From positions 1 to 64,000 of the forward strand of contig NZ_MJGC01000037.1 in the NCBI RefSeq assembly GCF_001746915.1: a stretch of DNA of 64,000 bases. The letters are read 5' to 3'. Source of the DNA: Desertifilum tharense IPPAS B-1220 (GTDB lineage Bacteria > Cyanobacteriota > Cyanobacteriia > Cyanobacteriales > Desertifilaceae). Both the position numbers and the translations under genes were made by a program. Below, piece by piece: positions 1-9,503 of this stretch. Below the pieces are notes generated by a model. That model ran no database searches. It saw only the letters and a list, made by a program, of their open reading frames with translations, and was not told the DNA's origin. Positions within the stretch are counted from its first letter, which is position 1. Each line of letters starts with the position of its first letter.

Positions 1-103
1 ACTCCCAACTCCCTTCTTCCCCAACCCCTAACTCCCAATTCCCAACTCCCCTCTTTCCCCAACCCCTAACTCCCAATTCCCAATTCCCAATTCCCCTCTT
101 CCC
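1..103. repeat. Low-complexity tandem repeat (ACTCCCAATTCCC type)
   Basis: Degenerate direct repeats of ACTCCCAA(C/T)TCCC alternating with CCCCAACCCCTA and C(T)CTTCCCC fill the left edge and stop at the ATG at 104. A further repeat-like ACTCCCAATTC lies inside the gene at about 121-131. The reverse-complement family (GGGAGTTGGGAGTTAGGAGTTGGGG) occurs at 30019-30230, so this is a dispersed family in this genome. No ribosome-binding site is visible between the tract and the gene. Confidence 0.85.
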
Positions 104-2704
104 ATGATTATCTATCCTGAAACTCCCAATTCAATGGACAACATTGGCGCAAAGGCGAGAAATTTAGCGCGATTGCGAGATAAGGGAATTTTGATTCCGG
201 CTTGGTTTGCGGTTTCGCCAGATGCTTTTTATGCCAGTTTAAATCTGCTTCAGGCTCAAAGTTTAGAAGATGTGGATTTCTCTGCGGTGATTGGTCAGTT
301 GCAACCCAGTTTAGAGGTACAGCAGGAATTAGAGCAAGCGTTGGCTAAACTTTGTCCGCATGGGGAAATGGTGGCGGTTCGTTCTTCCGCAATAGATGAA
401 GATGGGATGATGCATTCGTTTGCGGGACAGTTGGAGAGTTATTTGAATGTTAAACCGGAAGATGTGGCGGCTAAGGTTGCACAGGTGTGGCGGTCTGGGT
501 TTAGCGATCGCATTTTAGCCTATCGCCGCGAGCATCAGTTAGGCAATCCTCGTCCCCCGGCGGTGTTAGTGCAGAAAATGGTGAATGCGGAGGTGGCGGG
601 GGTGGCGTTTGCGGCCGATCCGGTGACGGGTCAGCGCGGTATTGTAGTGATTAGTGCTGTTTTAGGTTTGGGCGATCGCTTAGTCTCAGGTGAGGTGAAT
701 GGGGATACCTATCGCGTCAATCGCCAGGGGAAGATTGTTCAGCAGGATTTAGAGGATTCTGAACAGCCTATTTTAACTGAAGAACAAGTAAGAGCGATCG
801 CACAATTAGCGCGACGAGTCAGCCAGAAATTTAACCGTCCCCAGGATATTGAATGGGCAATTGAGAACGGTCAGGTTTATTTGTTACAATCGCGTCCGAT
901 TACTGGGTTGGCAGACTTGCCAGAACCCGATGGTCTATTGCAGCTTTGGGATAATAGTAATATTGCCGAAAGCTATAACGGAATTACTACCCCGCTGACT
1001 TTCTCTTTTGCTCGTCGGGCCTATGAGGAGGTCTATCGGCAATTTTGTCAGATTATGGGCGTTCGCGATCGCAAAATCGCTCAACACGCCGATACCTTCA
1101 GCCGGATGCTAGGCCTAATACGCGGGCGAGTTTACTATAACCTGATTAGCTGGTATAAAGTGTTAGCCTTATTACCGGGTTTCCAGGTGAACCGCCGCTT
1201 CATGGAACAGATGATGGGCGTTTCTGAAGGTTTACCCGAAGAAATTGTCAGCCAACTGAGTCAGGCTAATTGGCAAAATCGCCTCCGAGATAGTTTAGAT
1301 TTAGTGGGAACCTTAGTGGGTTTAGGCCGCAACTATTTCACCCTTCCCCGTCAAATTCAAAAATTCTATCAACGCCTCAACCTTGCTTTACTCGAATCTC
1401 GACTTCCTGCACCTTTAACCGAATTACGTCCCGACGAACTGACAAACCACTATCGCGACTTAGAAAAACAGCTACTCACTCGCTGGGATGCACCCTTAGT
1501 GAATGACTTCTTTGCCATGATTTTCTATGGCGTCTTGCGAAAACTCACCCAAAAGTGGTGCAGCGATAATGAAGGAACCCTGCAAAATGACCTGATTAGC
1601 GGCGAAGGCGGAATGATTAGCGCCGAACCTGCAAAGCGGGTGCAACTCCTGGCTGAATTGGCTGCCAAAGACCCCGCATTTGTCCAATTTTTGTGCGAAA
1701 GTTCGGCGGAGGTTATTTTTGGGGTTATGGAGGAAGTCCCCGGTTTTAGCGCCCAGTATACGGCGTATTTAGATAAATTTGGCGATCGCTGTTTGGGCGA
1801 ACTCAAACTCGAAAGCCCCACCTTACACGATAACCCGCTACCGCTTCTGCGCTCGATTGGGCAACTGGCGCAATCTGCACCGCCACCCCCCCCAAAAGCC
1901 GATAATAGCTTACGCTTGCAAGCCGAACAGCGAGTTGCACAACACTTAAGCGCCTCTTGGCAACGTTTAATCTTTAATTGGGTTCTCAAAAATGCTAGAA
2001 ATCGGGTGAGAGATAGGGAAAATCTGCGGTTTGAAAGGACTCGCGTGTTTGGCAGGGTTCGCCGTATCTTTGTCGAACTGGGGAAACGCTTGTATGCGTT
2101 AGACCGATTAGCCGATCCGCGCGATATCTTTTATCTAGAAGTGGATGAAGCCTTGGGGTTTGTGGAAGGTACGGCAACCTGTACCGATCTTAAAGGTTTG
2201 GTTGAGTTACGCAAAGCCGAGTTTGCTAGTTATGCGGCTGAGGAAGTTCCCGGCGATCGCTTTGAGACGCGCGGTATCGTTTATCAAGGAAATCGCTTAC
2301 AATCGGCACGACAAGAGATCCTTTCCCAAGATAGCGATATCCGCAAAGGCATCGGTTGTTGTCCGGGTATCATTAAAGCCAAAGTCCGCGTCATTGATGA
2401 CCCCTTGGGCGTTGTGGTGGAAAAAGGATCTATTCTAGTAGCAGAACGCACCGATCCGGGTTGGATTATGCTATTTCCAGCAGCATCGGGTTTGCTCGTA
2501 GAACGGGGAAGTCTGCTATCCCATTCTGCCATTGTCGCCAGAGAATTAGGGATTCCGGCGATTGTCTCCCTTGCAGGCGTTACCCAATGGTTGCAAGATG
2601 GTGACTGGGTAGAAATGGATGGGAGTACGGGAATCATTCGCAAAATTCAACCCGAAGATGAAAGAGTCGCTGAAACCAAACAGTTGCAGCAGATGCAAAA
2701 CTAA
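104..2704 (+). CDS. PEP-synthase-like / rifampin-phosphotransferase-like dikinase
   Basis: 866 residues. The N-terminal third is the ATP-grasp domain of the pyruvate-phosphate dikinase family: VAVRSSAIDEDG near residue 90 and the closing DIEWAIENGQVYLLQSRPI near 250-267. The C-terminal 90 residues are the swivelling phosphohistidine domain, with LLSHSAIVARELGIPAIV and the candidate phospho-histidine at residue 807. The PEP/pyruvate-binding TIM barrel of true PEP synthase is absent. Instead there is a mainly helical segment of about 500 residues between the two domains. That order and length match rifampin phosphotransferase (about 867 residues). ATP-dependent phosphotransfer is expected from the family; the acceptor is unknown. 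The start is uncertain: repeats directly precede the ATG without a Shine-Dalgarno, and Met11 (134), just before the conserved NIGAKARNLARL, is an alternative. Confidence 0.8.
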   Translation: MIIYPETPNSMDNIGAKARNLARLRDKGILIPAWFAVSPDAFYASLNLLQAQSLEDVDFSAVIGQLQPSLEVQQELEQALAKLCPHGEMVAVRSSAIDEDGMMHSFAGQLESYLNVKPEDVAAKVAQVWRSGFSDRILAYRREHQLGNPRPPAVLVQKMVNAEVAGVAFAADPVTGQRGIVVISAVLGLGDRLVSGEVNGDTYRVNRQGKIVQQDLEDSEQPILTEEQVRAIAQLARRVSQKFNRPQDIEWAIENGQVYLLQSRPITGLADLPEPDGLLQLWDNSNIAESYNGITTPLTFSFARRAYEEVYRQFCQIMGVRDRKIAQHADTFSRMLGLIRGRVYYNLISWYKVLALLPGFQVNRRFMEQMMGVSEGLPEEIVSQLSQANWQNRLRDSLDLVGTLVGLGRNYFTLPRQIQKFYQRLNLALLESRLPAPLTELRPDELTNHYRDLEKQLLTRWDAPLVNDFFAMIFYGVLRKLTQKWCSDNEGTLQNDLISGEGGMISAEPAKRVQLLAELAAKDPAFVQFLCESSAEVIFGVMEEVPGFSAQYTAYLDKFGDRCLGELKLESPTLHDNPLPLLRSIGQLAQSAPPPPPKADNSLRLQAEQRVAQHLSASWQRLIFNWVLKNARNRVRDRENLRFERTRVFGRVRRIFVELGKRLYALDRLADPRDIFYLEVDEALGFVEGTATCTDLKGLVELRKAEFASYAAEEVPGDRFETRGIVYQGNRLQSARQEILSQDSDIRKGIGCCPGIIKAKVRVIDDPLGVVVEKGSILVAERTDPGWIMLFPAASGLLVERGSLLSHSAIVARELGIPAIVSLAGVTQWLQDGDWVEMDGSTGIIRKIQPEDERVAETKQLQQMQN

Positions 2705-2725
2705 GCGAGTCTGCGTTATTAGTCG

Positions 2726-2750
2726 CGTAGGTTGAGGTCCGAAACCCAAC
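2726..2750. repeat. Decayed copy of the GTTGGGTT palindromic repeat
   Basis: CGTAGGTTGAGGTCCGAAACCCAAC resembles the reverse complement of the palindrome at 57998-58031 but lacks about five bases of one arm. It lies in the 183-base spacer between two convergent genes. Dispersed copies of this palindrome are common in cyanobacterial genomes (general knowledge). Confidence 0.5.
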
Positions 2751-2772
2751 TGCTACAGATCGGGCATCGATA

Positions 2773-2793
2773 ATACAGCAGGAAGCGCTGTAT
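2773..2793. terminator. Hairpin between convergent genes, possible terminator
   Basis: ATACAGC, a seven-base loop and GCTGTAT form a perfect 7-bp stem. A T-rich stretch (ACTTTTTTCG) follows from about 2808 on the plus strand, which is rather far from the stem for a strict intrinsic terminator. Its place downstream of the dikinase and of the large kinase suits transcription termination. Confidence 0.45.
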
Positions 2794-2886
2794 CTGACTG
2801 CTGGATACTTTTTTCGTTTCTCTTCCTGCATCTTTAAGCCAATTTTTAATTTGTGAACCTAGTTTTTTAAATTCTTCTACTACTCC

Positions 2887-5800
2887 TCATGACGCTTTGC
2901 ATGATTTAATGGGAATCTCAAGGATAAATTGCGTTCCCTGGTCAGGACTAGAGTTACACCACAATTTACCAGCATGTTTCTCTGTGACAATTTGATAGCT
3001 AATTGATAATCCTAACCCCGTTCCTTTGCCTACAGGTTTTGTTGTAAAGAAAGGATCGAAGATACGTTGCCGCACCTGTTCCTGCATACCGGGGCCATTA
3101 TCAGCAATGTAAATTCCGATTCCGTTATTTGGGGTTATTTCTGTCCGAATCGAGATGGTACTTGGATTGGATTCAATGTCTTGGTAAAGACGTTGGCGAT
3201 CGCGCTCCTCTAAAGCATCGATCGCGTTACTAATAATGTTCATAAAGACTTGGTTGAGTTGTCCGGCATAGCATTCAACGAGCGGTAAGTTACCATAGTC
3301 TTTGATCACTTGAATTTCTGGACGTTCCGCTCTGGTTTTCAAGCGATTATGCAGAATCGTCAGGGTACTGTCGATCCCCTCGTGAATATTGACATCTTTG
3401 ACTTCGGCTTCATCCAAGCGGGAAAAATTACGCAGGGAAAGTACGATCTCCCGAATTCGGTTTGTGCCGACTCGCATTGATTGCATGACCTTGATCAGAT
3501 CCTCACTCAAAAATGGAAGTTCGATTTCCTCTAGGCGGTCTTGAATCGGCGCGGCTGGATGAGGATAGGACTGTTGGTATAGATCCACCAGGTCTAATAA
3601 ATCTTGGGTATATTCCTCCAGGTGATTCAGATTACCGTGAATAAAATTAATGGGATTATTGATTTCATGCGCCACTCCCGCCACCATCTGTCCCAAACTT
3701 GACATCTTCTCGCTTTGAATTACCTGAAGTTGAGCCTGTTGCAAATTCTGTAGAGCTTTTTCTAATTCTTGCGACTTTTGCAAAATCGCAGATTCAGCTC
3801 GTTTGCGATCGCTAATATCAATCAGCACGCCATCCCAAAGAATCGAGCCATCCGCCTGCCGATCGGGACGGGAGATGCCCTGTACCCATTTAATCTCTCC
3901 CGATGTCGTAATAATTCGCCACTCGTGCCTAAATGGCGTCAAATCTCGAAGCGAATCGCGCATACCTTGGATAACGCCTGCAACATCATCCGGGTGTTTC
4001 ATCGCCTGCAAATTTTTCGTTCCTGCTATGACTTCCTCCGGCTTGACTCCATAAAGGGTGTAACAACCCGAACTGACATAGGGCATAGACATGTCACCCT
4101 CCGCCGTGACCCGAAGCTGGTAAATCATACCGGGAACATTATCTGCCAACCTCTGAATGCGAGCTTCACTAATCTCTAGTTGCTTCAGCGATCGCTCTAG
4201 CTGTTGGGCATAGGTTTGCGACTCTTGATAAAGACGGGCATTTAAAAGCGAAATTGCCGTTTGGGCACAAATAGCATTGAGAATTTCCACGCGATCGCTC
4301 GTAAATGCACCCGTTGTCAGGTTATTCTCCAAATACAGCACGCCCAACAGTTTGCCCTGCTGCAAAATTGGAGTACACAAAATACTCTTGGGCTGTTGCT
4401 GCTGAATGTAGGGGTCAGCCATCCATTGAGAGTCTGCGAGGGCATTGACAAGAACAGTGGGTTGTAAACTGCGTCTAACGGTATTAATAAGTCCAATCGG
4501 CACATCTAGGCTAGACTCTAGCGGTTGGAGATCGAGCAATGTTCTCTCCTGTGCTTGCACGCCTGTCTGATGCGTTTTGGTATGAATGGCACGGATTGCG
4601 AGGTGATTGTCCTCCAACAGCAGCAACACGCATTTATCCGCTCCAGCATTTTCCATCACCACATGCAGCAGCGTCGAGAGCAATTTTTCCCACTCAATCT
4701 CACTCGAAAGCGTCTGCGAGGCTTTAAGAATGGCGACGAGATCCAGCACGGAAGCACTTCCACTAGAGGTGGCACTGCTGGGGAGTGTCAGCAGGGTTTC
4801 GGTTGTGGAGAGAGGCACAGAGGGTTGCTGGAGAATCGGTGCTAGCAATTTTGGGTAGCGAGTTTCCAAGTCGGCAATTTTGGTGCTTGCGCCCCAACGT
4901 GCGTAACCGTAGTACGCCTCAATCAAATACTCTTGTGCAATGCGGTCTTTGCTCCATTCCAGGTAGAATTTAGCCGCAAGTTCGTTAGCGAGGGCTTCTT
5001 CCTGGACATATTCGTTTTCTTTGGCTGCTGCAATAGCACGATCGTATAACTCAGAGGCTTCCGGACGGTTGCCAGAAAGTTTTGCCATCTCAGCCGAGAG
5101 CAATAGATGGCGATGCAAAAAGTTATAGGGACAATGTTCTGTCCAATTGCTCAAAATCTGTTGATGCTGCTGCATCGTTGCCCAATACTGATTTTGCTGT
5201 TCTAATGGGGCTGTTGGATAGAGTGCGGCTAGGTTGAGCGGATAATAGAAGTGGTATTGAATGATTGGGAAGAAACCCGCGTTGGTAGGAAGCGTTTTTT
5301 CAGCTTCTTCGGCTACTGCGATCGCTTCTTCATGGCGACCGTAAAGGTAGGCTAGCTGTAGTTTTAGGAAACAGTACCAGTTAATGCCATGTTCAAAATT
5401 GCCTTTCTGTCTCCAAACGTCGATGTAAGGTGTGTTGCGCTCGTCTAAATGATCGGAATCCGGCAATAAGTCGGTGCTGTTAGAAATGCCTTGCAAGTGC
5501 AGAAGAAACTGCCGCTGTAGGGTGAAAGCATACAACATGTTGGCATCATTCACCTGTTGCACGTAATCCCAATATTTCTCAGTTTCCGCATAGACATCGG
5601 ACAGGCGATCGCCCTTAATCAACATCGCCCAAATCAAAAACGAAACCGCCCACACCCCAAACACCAAATTTCCCGTTTCTTGGCTGGCTTGAAATGATTG
5701 CTGAGAGATCGGCACATTCGTTCTCAAATGCTGATTGTAAGGATTAATCGTATGGGCAAAGATATTATTCGTTTTAGGAATAAATTGAGTATTATTCAGA

Positions 5801-8800
5801 GCGCGATCGAGCTTGAGAGCAAGGCTGCCGAATTCATAAGCGGTTTTGTAATCCCCTTGATTGGCAAGGCTCATTCCATACAGGCAATAAGCAAAACTAG
5901 AGCTTTCAGCATTGCCATATTTCAGCGATAGATTAATCATTAATATAGGGAGCAGACAGCTCAGGTTCTGAGCGCCTGCCATATATGCAGAGGCCCATAG
6001 ATCGGCTAGCAGGCTCATGCACACCCGCTGAACCGGATCGGTCATCTTTGGCAAATCAAAACAATCTACGGGCCTAATCGCGTTCATTTGCCCATGCAGT
6101 GTTTCTAGCTGCGTTTGAATCATCGCCTGCTGAACATCGGGTGTACTGGGCAACGTCATCCCCATGATGCTCAACCCTTTTAATCCAGCCTCAAGACTCG
6201 CTTTGATATTTTCGCCCTGAGTCATTTTCAGGTACATCTGGATACCATAGACTGAGGCTCGATCGAATTTATCCTCAGCTTTGTCCAAAATCAGATTGAA
6301 TAACTCTTCTGCTCGCTCAAAACTCCCTGTCAAGTATTCGCACTCTGCACATTCTCGATAGAGATCGATGGTAAGCGGATAGTGGGTTTGCCAACTGCTC
6401 TCTAACAGCATATCGATGCCCAGAGCGAAGTATTTCACAGCGGCTTTATAAGCAGTAGACACCTTTGCCTTCTTTCCAGCCATGAGATTAAGGCGTGCGA
6501 GTTCGGTTTTCTCCGACTGTTGAGCAATAATCTCGCTGCCCTCATTGATTTGATGCACAATATCAAAGATTCTGGCTTCGAGTGCGTCAGATGAGGTATT
6601 TTTCAGTAATAACTGTCCAATTTTTAAGTGAGCGGATTTTTTCTGAGACTCAGGAATTAGAGAGTAGGCGGCCTGCTGAACCCGATCGTGTAAGAATCGA
6701 TAGCTCGACAGCGTAGTGGAAGGGGGATTGACATTGAATTGGCGATCGCTAATCCGCATTCCTTGTCTATCCTGATGGTAGAACTTGTAGACTTCACTGG
6801 TGGGCAGCACCAATCCGTCTTGCAACGCTTTCCAGAGATCGGCCGCAGTTTCGCTCTGAGACGATTCGTGAACGATCGCCAGCGTTGCCAGATCGAACTG
6901 GTTGCCAACACAAGCTGCCAACTTCAGCACCGTTTGAGTTGCCACAGGCAGCTTCTGGAGTTGCTGCGCCATGAACTCAACCACATCATCGCTGAGGGAG
7001 AGTTGTCTTACCCAAGCAATATTACATTCCCAGTAATGACCGCTCGTATTAAAAGTAATCAATCCATCTTCATGCAGCGCCTTGAGAAACTGTGTGGTGA
7101 AAAAGGGATTGCCCTTGGTTTTCACCATCACCAGCTCCGTTAAGGGCCATGCTAGTTCCAAATCGCAGCTTAAGGTATCAGCAATGAGCTGATTGACTGA
7201 GGAGTGGTCTAACGGTGCTAACACGATTGTATTGACTGCTGCCCGCGCGCTTTGAATCTCTTCCAGCGCCTGCATCAGTGGATGGGACGGCGAGACTTCA
7301 TTATCGCGATAGGCACCCAAAAGTAGCAGATGTCCTGTATCCTCCATTAGCAGTTGCAACAGTTTTAGCGAAGCAGAGTCAGCCCACTGCAAGTCATCAA
7401 TGAAAATGACTAGAGGACGATCGGGCGTAGCGAACACCTGAATGAATTTTTGAAACAGCAAGTTAAATCGGTTCTGGGCGGCACTGCCCGAAAGTTCCAG
7501 CACCGGAGGCTGTGGACCGACAATCTGTTCTAACTCCGGAATCACCTCAATTAGGACTTGAGCATTCTCACCCAGGGCATTGAGAATGCAGGCTTTCCAT
7601 TGCTGGAGGTGCCCATCGGTTTCTGAAAGCAGTTGTCCCATCAAATCCCGAAACGCTTGGACAAAGGCAGAAAAAGGTATGTTGCGCTGAAATTGGTCGT
7701 ACTTGCCTTTGATGAAGTAGCCGCGCTGCCGCACGATGGGTTTATGGACTTCATTGATAACTGCCGTTTTGCCAATGCCCGAAAAGCCTGCCACCAGAAG
7801 CAGTTCGGTTTTACCTTCGCTGACGCGGTTAAAGGCACTCAGCAGTTCCCTCACTTCAGCGTCTCGGCCGTAGAGATGTTCGGGAATCAAAAATTGGTCA
7901 GAAAGATCGCGTTGTCCGAGAGCAAACCCGGCCATTGCTCCTTTTTCCTGCCACTGCATTAAGCATTGTTCTAGGTCGTGCTTTAGCCCCAATGCACTCT
8001 GATAGCGGTTTTCGGCGTTCTTTGCCATTAGCTTGGCAACAATTTCCGAGAGAATGGGGGGGACTTCACAATTGAGGGTGTGTACTAGAGGCGGCTGCAC
8101 GGCAATGTGGCAATGCACTAATTCCATCGGGTCGATTGATGTGAAGGGAAGTTGACCGCTGAGGAGTTCAAAGAAAGTAACCCCCAGAGAGTAGAAGTCA
8201 CTGCGGTAGTCGATGCCCCGGTTCATGCGTCCGGTTTGCTCTGGAGAGAGGTAGGCGAGAGTGCCTTCTAGGACGCTGGGAGGTTGAATGGCTTGCGTTT
8301 CGCGAGGTAGGAGCGATGAAATACTGAAGTCAATCAGTTTGATTTGTTTCGTGTCCGGATGAATCAGAATGTTGGCGGGTTTGAGGTCTTTATGGATGAC
8401 TCGGTTGTGGTGCAGACCGTTGAGAATGTCAGCCAGTTGCAGGGCGATCGCCAAAAATTCTGATACGGGCAGAGCCATTGTTGGCTTCGGCGACTCAGGA
8501 GACTGATGGTTGTGGGTAGCGCGATCGCTGCCACTCATGCTCCTACTATACTGCCGCAGCGAAATACCGCCAAAGTCCTCCATCACCAAAGCGTAGCTAT
8601 TGCAGTAAGGCTCCAAGCTGTAGGGGGTAACAACCCCTGTTAGCTGTAGGTTTTTAGCGATTGTGTATTGATTGTTAAATTGCAGCAGTTCGCTGAAGCC
8701 TGGATAGTCTCGCTTTAAGACTTTGATGACCACTGGATGCTGGTCTGTTTCTCGGATGGCTCGATGAACCAGGGTACGAGAACCAGAGTAGAGTTGTTCA

Positions 8801-8850
8801 ACGAGCTTGTATCCAGGGATAGTCATCGCAAAATTCGCTGTTGTCTGCAT
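2887..8850 (-). CDS. Giant Ser/Thr kinase - AAA ATPase - TPR - GAF - PAS - histidine kinase
   Basis: About 1,987 residues from the ATG at 8850; the frame is open to 8967, and the kinase fold starts at IPGYKLVEQLYSGSRTLV, so the longest start is unlikely. Domains in order: Hanks-type kinase (VIKVLK lysine, IHKDLKPANILI loop, DFS instead of DFG); an AAA/STAND-type ATPase (Walker A GFSGIGKTAV, Walker B LVIFIDDLQWAD); a long helical TPR-like region; GAF; PAS (ending in GVLIDISDRKRAE); and a histidine kinase with H-box GVAHEINNPINF, N-box NIISNAIDALEE and G-boxes ADNGPGM and GKGTGLGLSI. This architecture is a known cyanobacterial class of cytosolic sensor kinases combining Ser/Thr and His kinase activity. 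All catalytic motifs appear intact. The input signal is unknown. No receiver domain is attached and no response-regulator gene adjoins, so it probably acts on a distant partner. Confidence 0.9.
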   Translation of the reverse strand: MQTTANFAMTIPGYKLVEQLYSGSRTLVHRAIRETDQHPVVIKVLKRDYPGFSELLQFNNQYTIAKNLQLTGVVTPYSLEPYCNSYALVMEDFGGISLRQYSRSMSGSDRATHNHQSPESPKPTMALPVSEFLAIALQLADILNGLHHNRVIHKDLKPANILIHPDTKQIKLIDFSISSLLPRETQAIQPPSVLEGTLAYLSPEQTGRMNRGIDYRSDFYSLGVTFFELLSGQLPFTSIDPMELVHCHIAVQPPLVHTLNCEVPPILSEIVAKLMAKNAENRYQSALGLKHDLEQCLMQWQEKGAMAGFALGQRDLSDQFLIPEHLYGRDAEVRELLSAFNRVSEGKTELLLVAGFSGIGKTAVINEVHKPIVRQRGYFIKGKYDQFQRNIPFSAFVQAFRDLMGQLLSETDGHLQQWKACILNALGENAQVLIEVIPELEQIVGPQPPVLELSGSAAQNRFNLLFQKFIQVFATPDRPLVIFIDDLQWADSASLKLLQLLMEDTGHLLLLGAYRDNEVSPSHPLMQALEEIQSARAAVNTIVLAPLDHSSVNQLIADTLSCDLELAWPLTELVMVKTKGNPFFTTQFLKALHEDGLITFNTSGHYWECNIAWVRQLSLSDDVVEFMAQQLQKLPVATQTVLKLAACVGNQFDLATLAIVHESSQSETAADLWKALQDGLVLPTSEVYKFYHQDRQGMRISDRQFNVNPPSTTLSSYRFLHDRVQQAAYSLIPESQKKSAHLKIGQLLLKNTSSDALEARIFDIVHQINEGSEIIAQQSEKTELARLNLMAGKKAKVSTAYKAAVKYFALGIDMLLESSWQTHYPLTIDLYRECAECEYLTGSFERAEELFNLILDKAEDKFDRASVYGIQMYLKMTQGENIKASLEAGLKGLSIMGMTLPSTPDVQQAMIQTQLETLHGQMNAIRPVDCFDLPKMTDPVQRVCMSLLADLWASAYMAGAQNLSCLLPILMINLSLKYGNAESSSFAYCLYGMSLANQGDYKTAYEFGSLALKLDRALNNTQFIPKTNNIFAHTINPYNQHLRTNVPISQQSFQASQETGNLVFGVWAVSFLIWAMLIKGDRLSDVYAETEKYWDYVQQVNDANMLYAFTLQRQFLLHLQGISNSTDLLPDSDHLDERNTPYIDVWRQKGNFEHGINWYCFLKLQLAYLYGRHEEAIAVAEEAEKTLPTNAGFFPIIQYHFYYPLNLAALYPTAPLEQQNQYWATMQQHQQILSNWTEHCPYNFLHRHLLLSAEMAKLSGNRPEASELYDRAIAAAKENEYVQEEALANELAAKFYLEWSKDRIAQEYLIEAYYGYARWGASTKIADLETRYPKLLAPILQQPSVPLSTTETLLTLPSSATSSGSASVLDLVAILKASQTLSSEIEWEKLLSTLLHVVMENAGADKCVLLLLEDNHLAIRAIHTKTHQTGVQAQERTLLDLQPLESSLDVPIGLINTVRRSLQPTVLVNALADSQWMADPYIQQQQPKSILCTPILQQGKLLGVLYLENNLTTGAFTSDRVEILNAICAQTAISLLNARLYQESQTYAQQLERSLKQLEISEARIQRLADNVPGMIYQLRVTAEGDMSMPYVSSGCYTLYGVKPEEVIAGTKNLQAMKHPDDVAGVIQGMRDSLRDLTPFRHEWRIITTSGEIKWVQGISRPDRQADGSILWDGVLIDISDRKRAESAILQKSQELEKALQNLQQAQLQVIQSEKMSSLGQMVAGVAHEINNPINFIHGNLNHLEEYTQDLLDLVDLYQQSYPHPAAPIQDRLEEIELPFLSEDLIKVMQSMRVGTNRIREIVLSLRNFSRLDEAEVKDVNIHEGIDSTLTILHNRLKTRAERPEIQVIKDYGNLPLVECYAGQLNQVFMNIISNAIDALEERDRQRLYQDIESNPSTISIRTEITPNNGIGIYIADNGPGMQEQVRQRIFDPFFTTKPVGKGTGLGLSISYQIVTEKHAGKLWCNSSPDQGTQFILEIPIKSCKAS

Positions 8851-9365
8851 TTTTTTAATCTGGAATACACAACCTATTAGAAAGGATGCCCATTTGTTAG
8901 CGGAGTGCAACGCATGGTTATTAATCGGCCCGAAGGTAGCGATCGCACTTTTTGGTTTAAATTTCACCAGAAAACAGAGTAGTGCTACTACTCTGCCCTC
9001 GCGAACTGGGTGTTGACGGCTGAACCTGAAGCTACAGTTATTACAAAACTTTACATCTTGTCCTATTTTACGTAGATCTCAGCCGTACCCCACTGTGGGT
9101 GTTGTGGCTGTCTGTAGGGCGGCATTAAGTTATATTTTATACCTTGTAACTTGCCTTTGTACAGAGGAAAGGTGAAAGTTAGCCTGCGTCTACTTGCCCG
9201 TCACCTGAAACAGTTCAAAACGCCCTCTAAGGCTTTCAGGCTTAACGTTGTTTTTTCGCGTTTGCATTCACAGATTAACCGTTCGGCAGAAGCTCGCGGC
9301 CGAAGCCTAACTGGTTTTTGGCCTAACACACTGCTACGCACCAAACAAGCTACACTGACTCCACT
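8851..9365. other. Intergenic region upstream of the giant kinase and the RusA-like gene
   Basis: A divergent intergenic stretch. It should hold the promoter of the leftward kinase and that of the rightward RusA-like gene. A 91-codon open frame at 9151-9426 has a basic, low-complexity product with no recognisable motif and no Shine-Dalgarno, so I do not call it a gene. Confidence 0.5.
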
Positions 9366-9470
9366 CGGAACTCAGCACTTTGTTATCAAAGAGTTTCCGG
9401 TAATGGGGAGGTTGAGACAGAGTTAAAGGGAAATCCCTGGTGAATTGTGCAAGAGTTGCACTCCAACACC
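9366..9470 (+). promoter_or_regulatory. Hairpin-rich leader upstream of the RusA-like gene
   Basis: Several inverted repeats lie close together. A bulged hairpin spans 9366-9399 (CGGAA-CTC against GAGTTTCCG, inner TTTG/CAAA). GGG/CCC arms surround AAAT at 9428-9437. GTGCAA-GAG-TTGCAC at 9447-9461 is a perfect 6-bp stem nested in GGTG/CACC (9439-9442 and 9467-9470). The block ends 33 bases before the likely ATG. It could be a structured 5' leader, a terminator or an uncharacterised RNA; it matches no riboswitch consensus I can recall. Confidence 0.35.
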
Positions 9471-9503
9471 CGTTAAACTAGAAGGCCGTTGTTCGCGTTT
9501 AAT

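Noticed and set aside
1525..1989. 154-codon minus-strand frame inside the dikinase gene
   Set aside because: Antisense shadow of a well-supported coding region.
9151..9426. 91-codon open frame before the RusA-like gene
   Set aside because: Basic, composition-like product without motif or start signal; overlaps the hairpin cluster.
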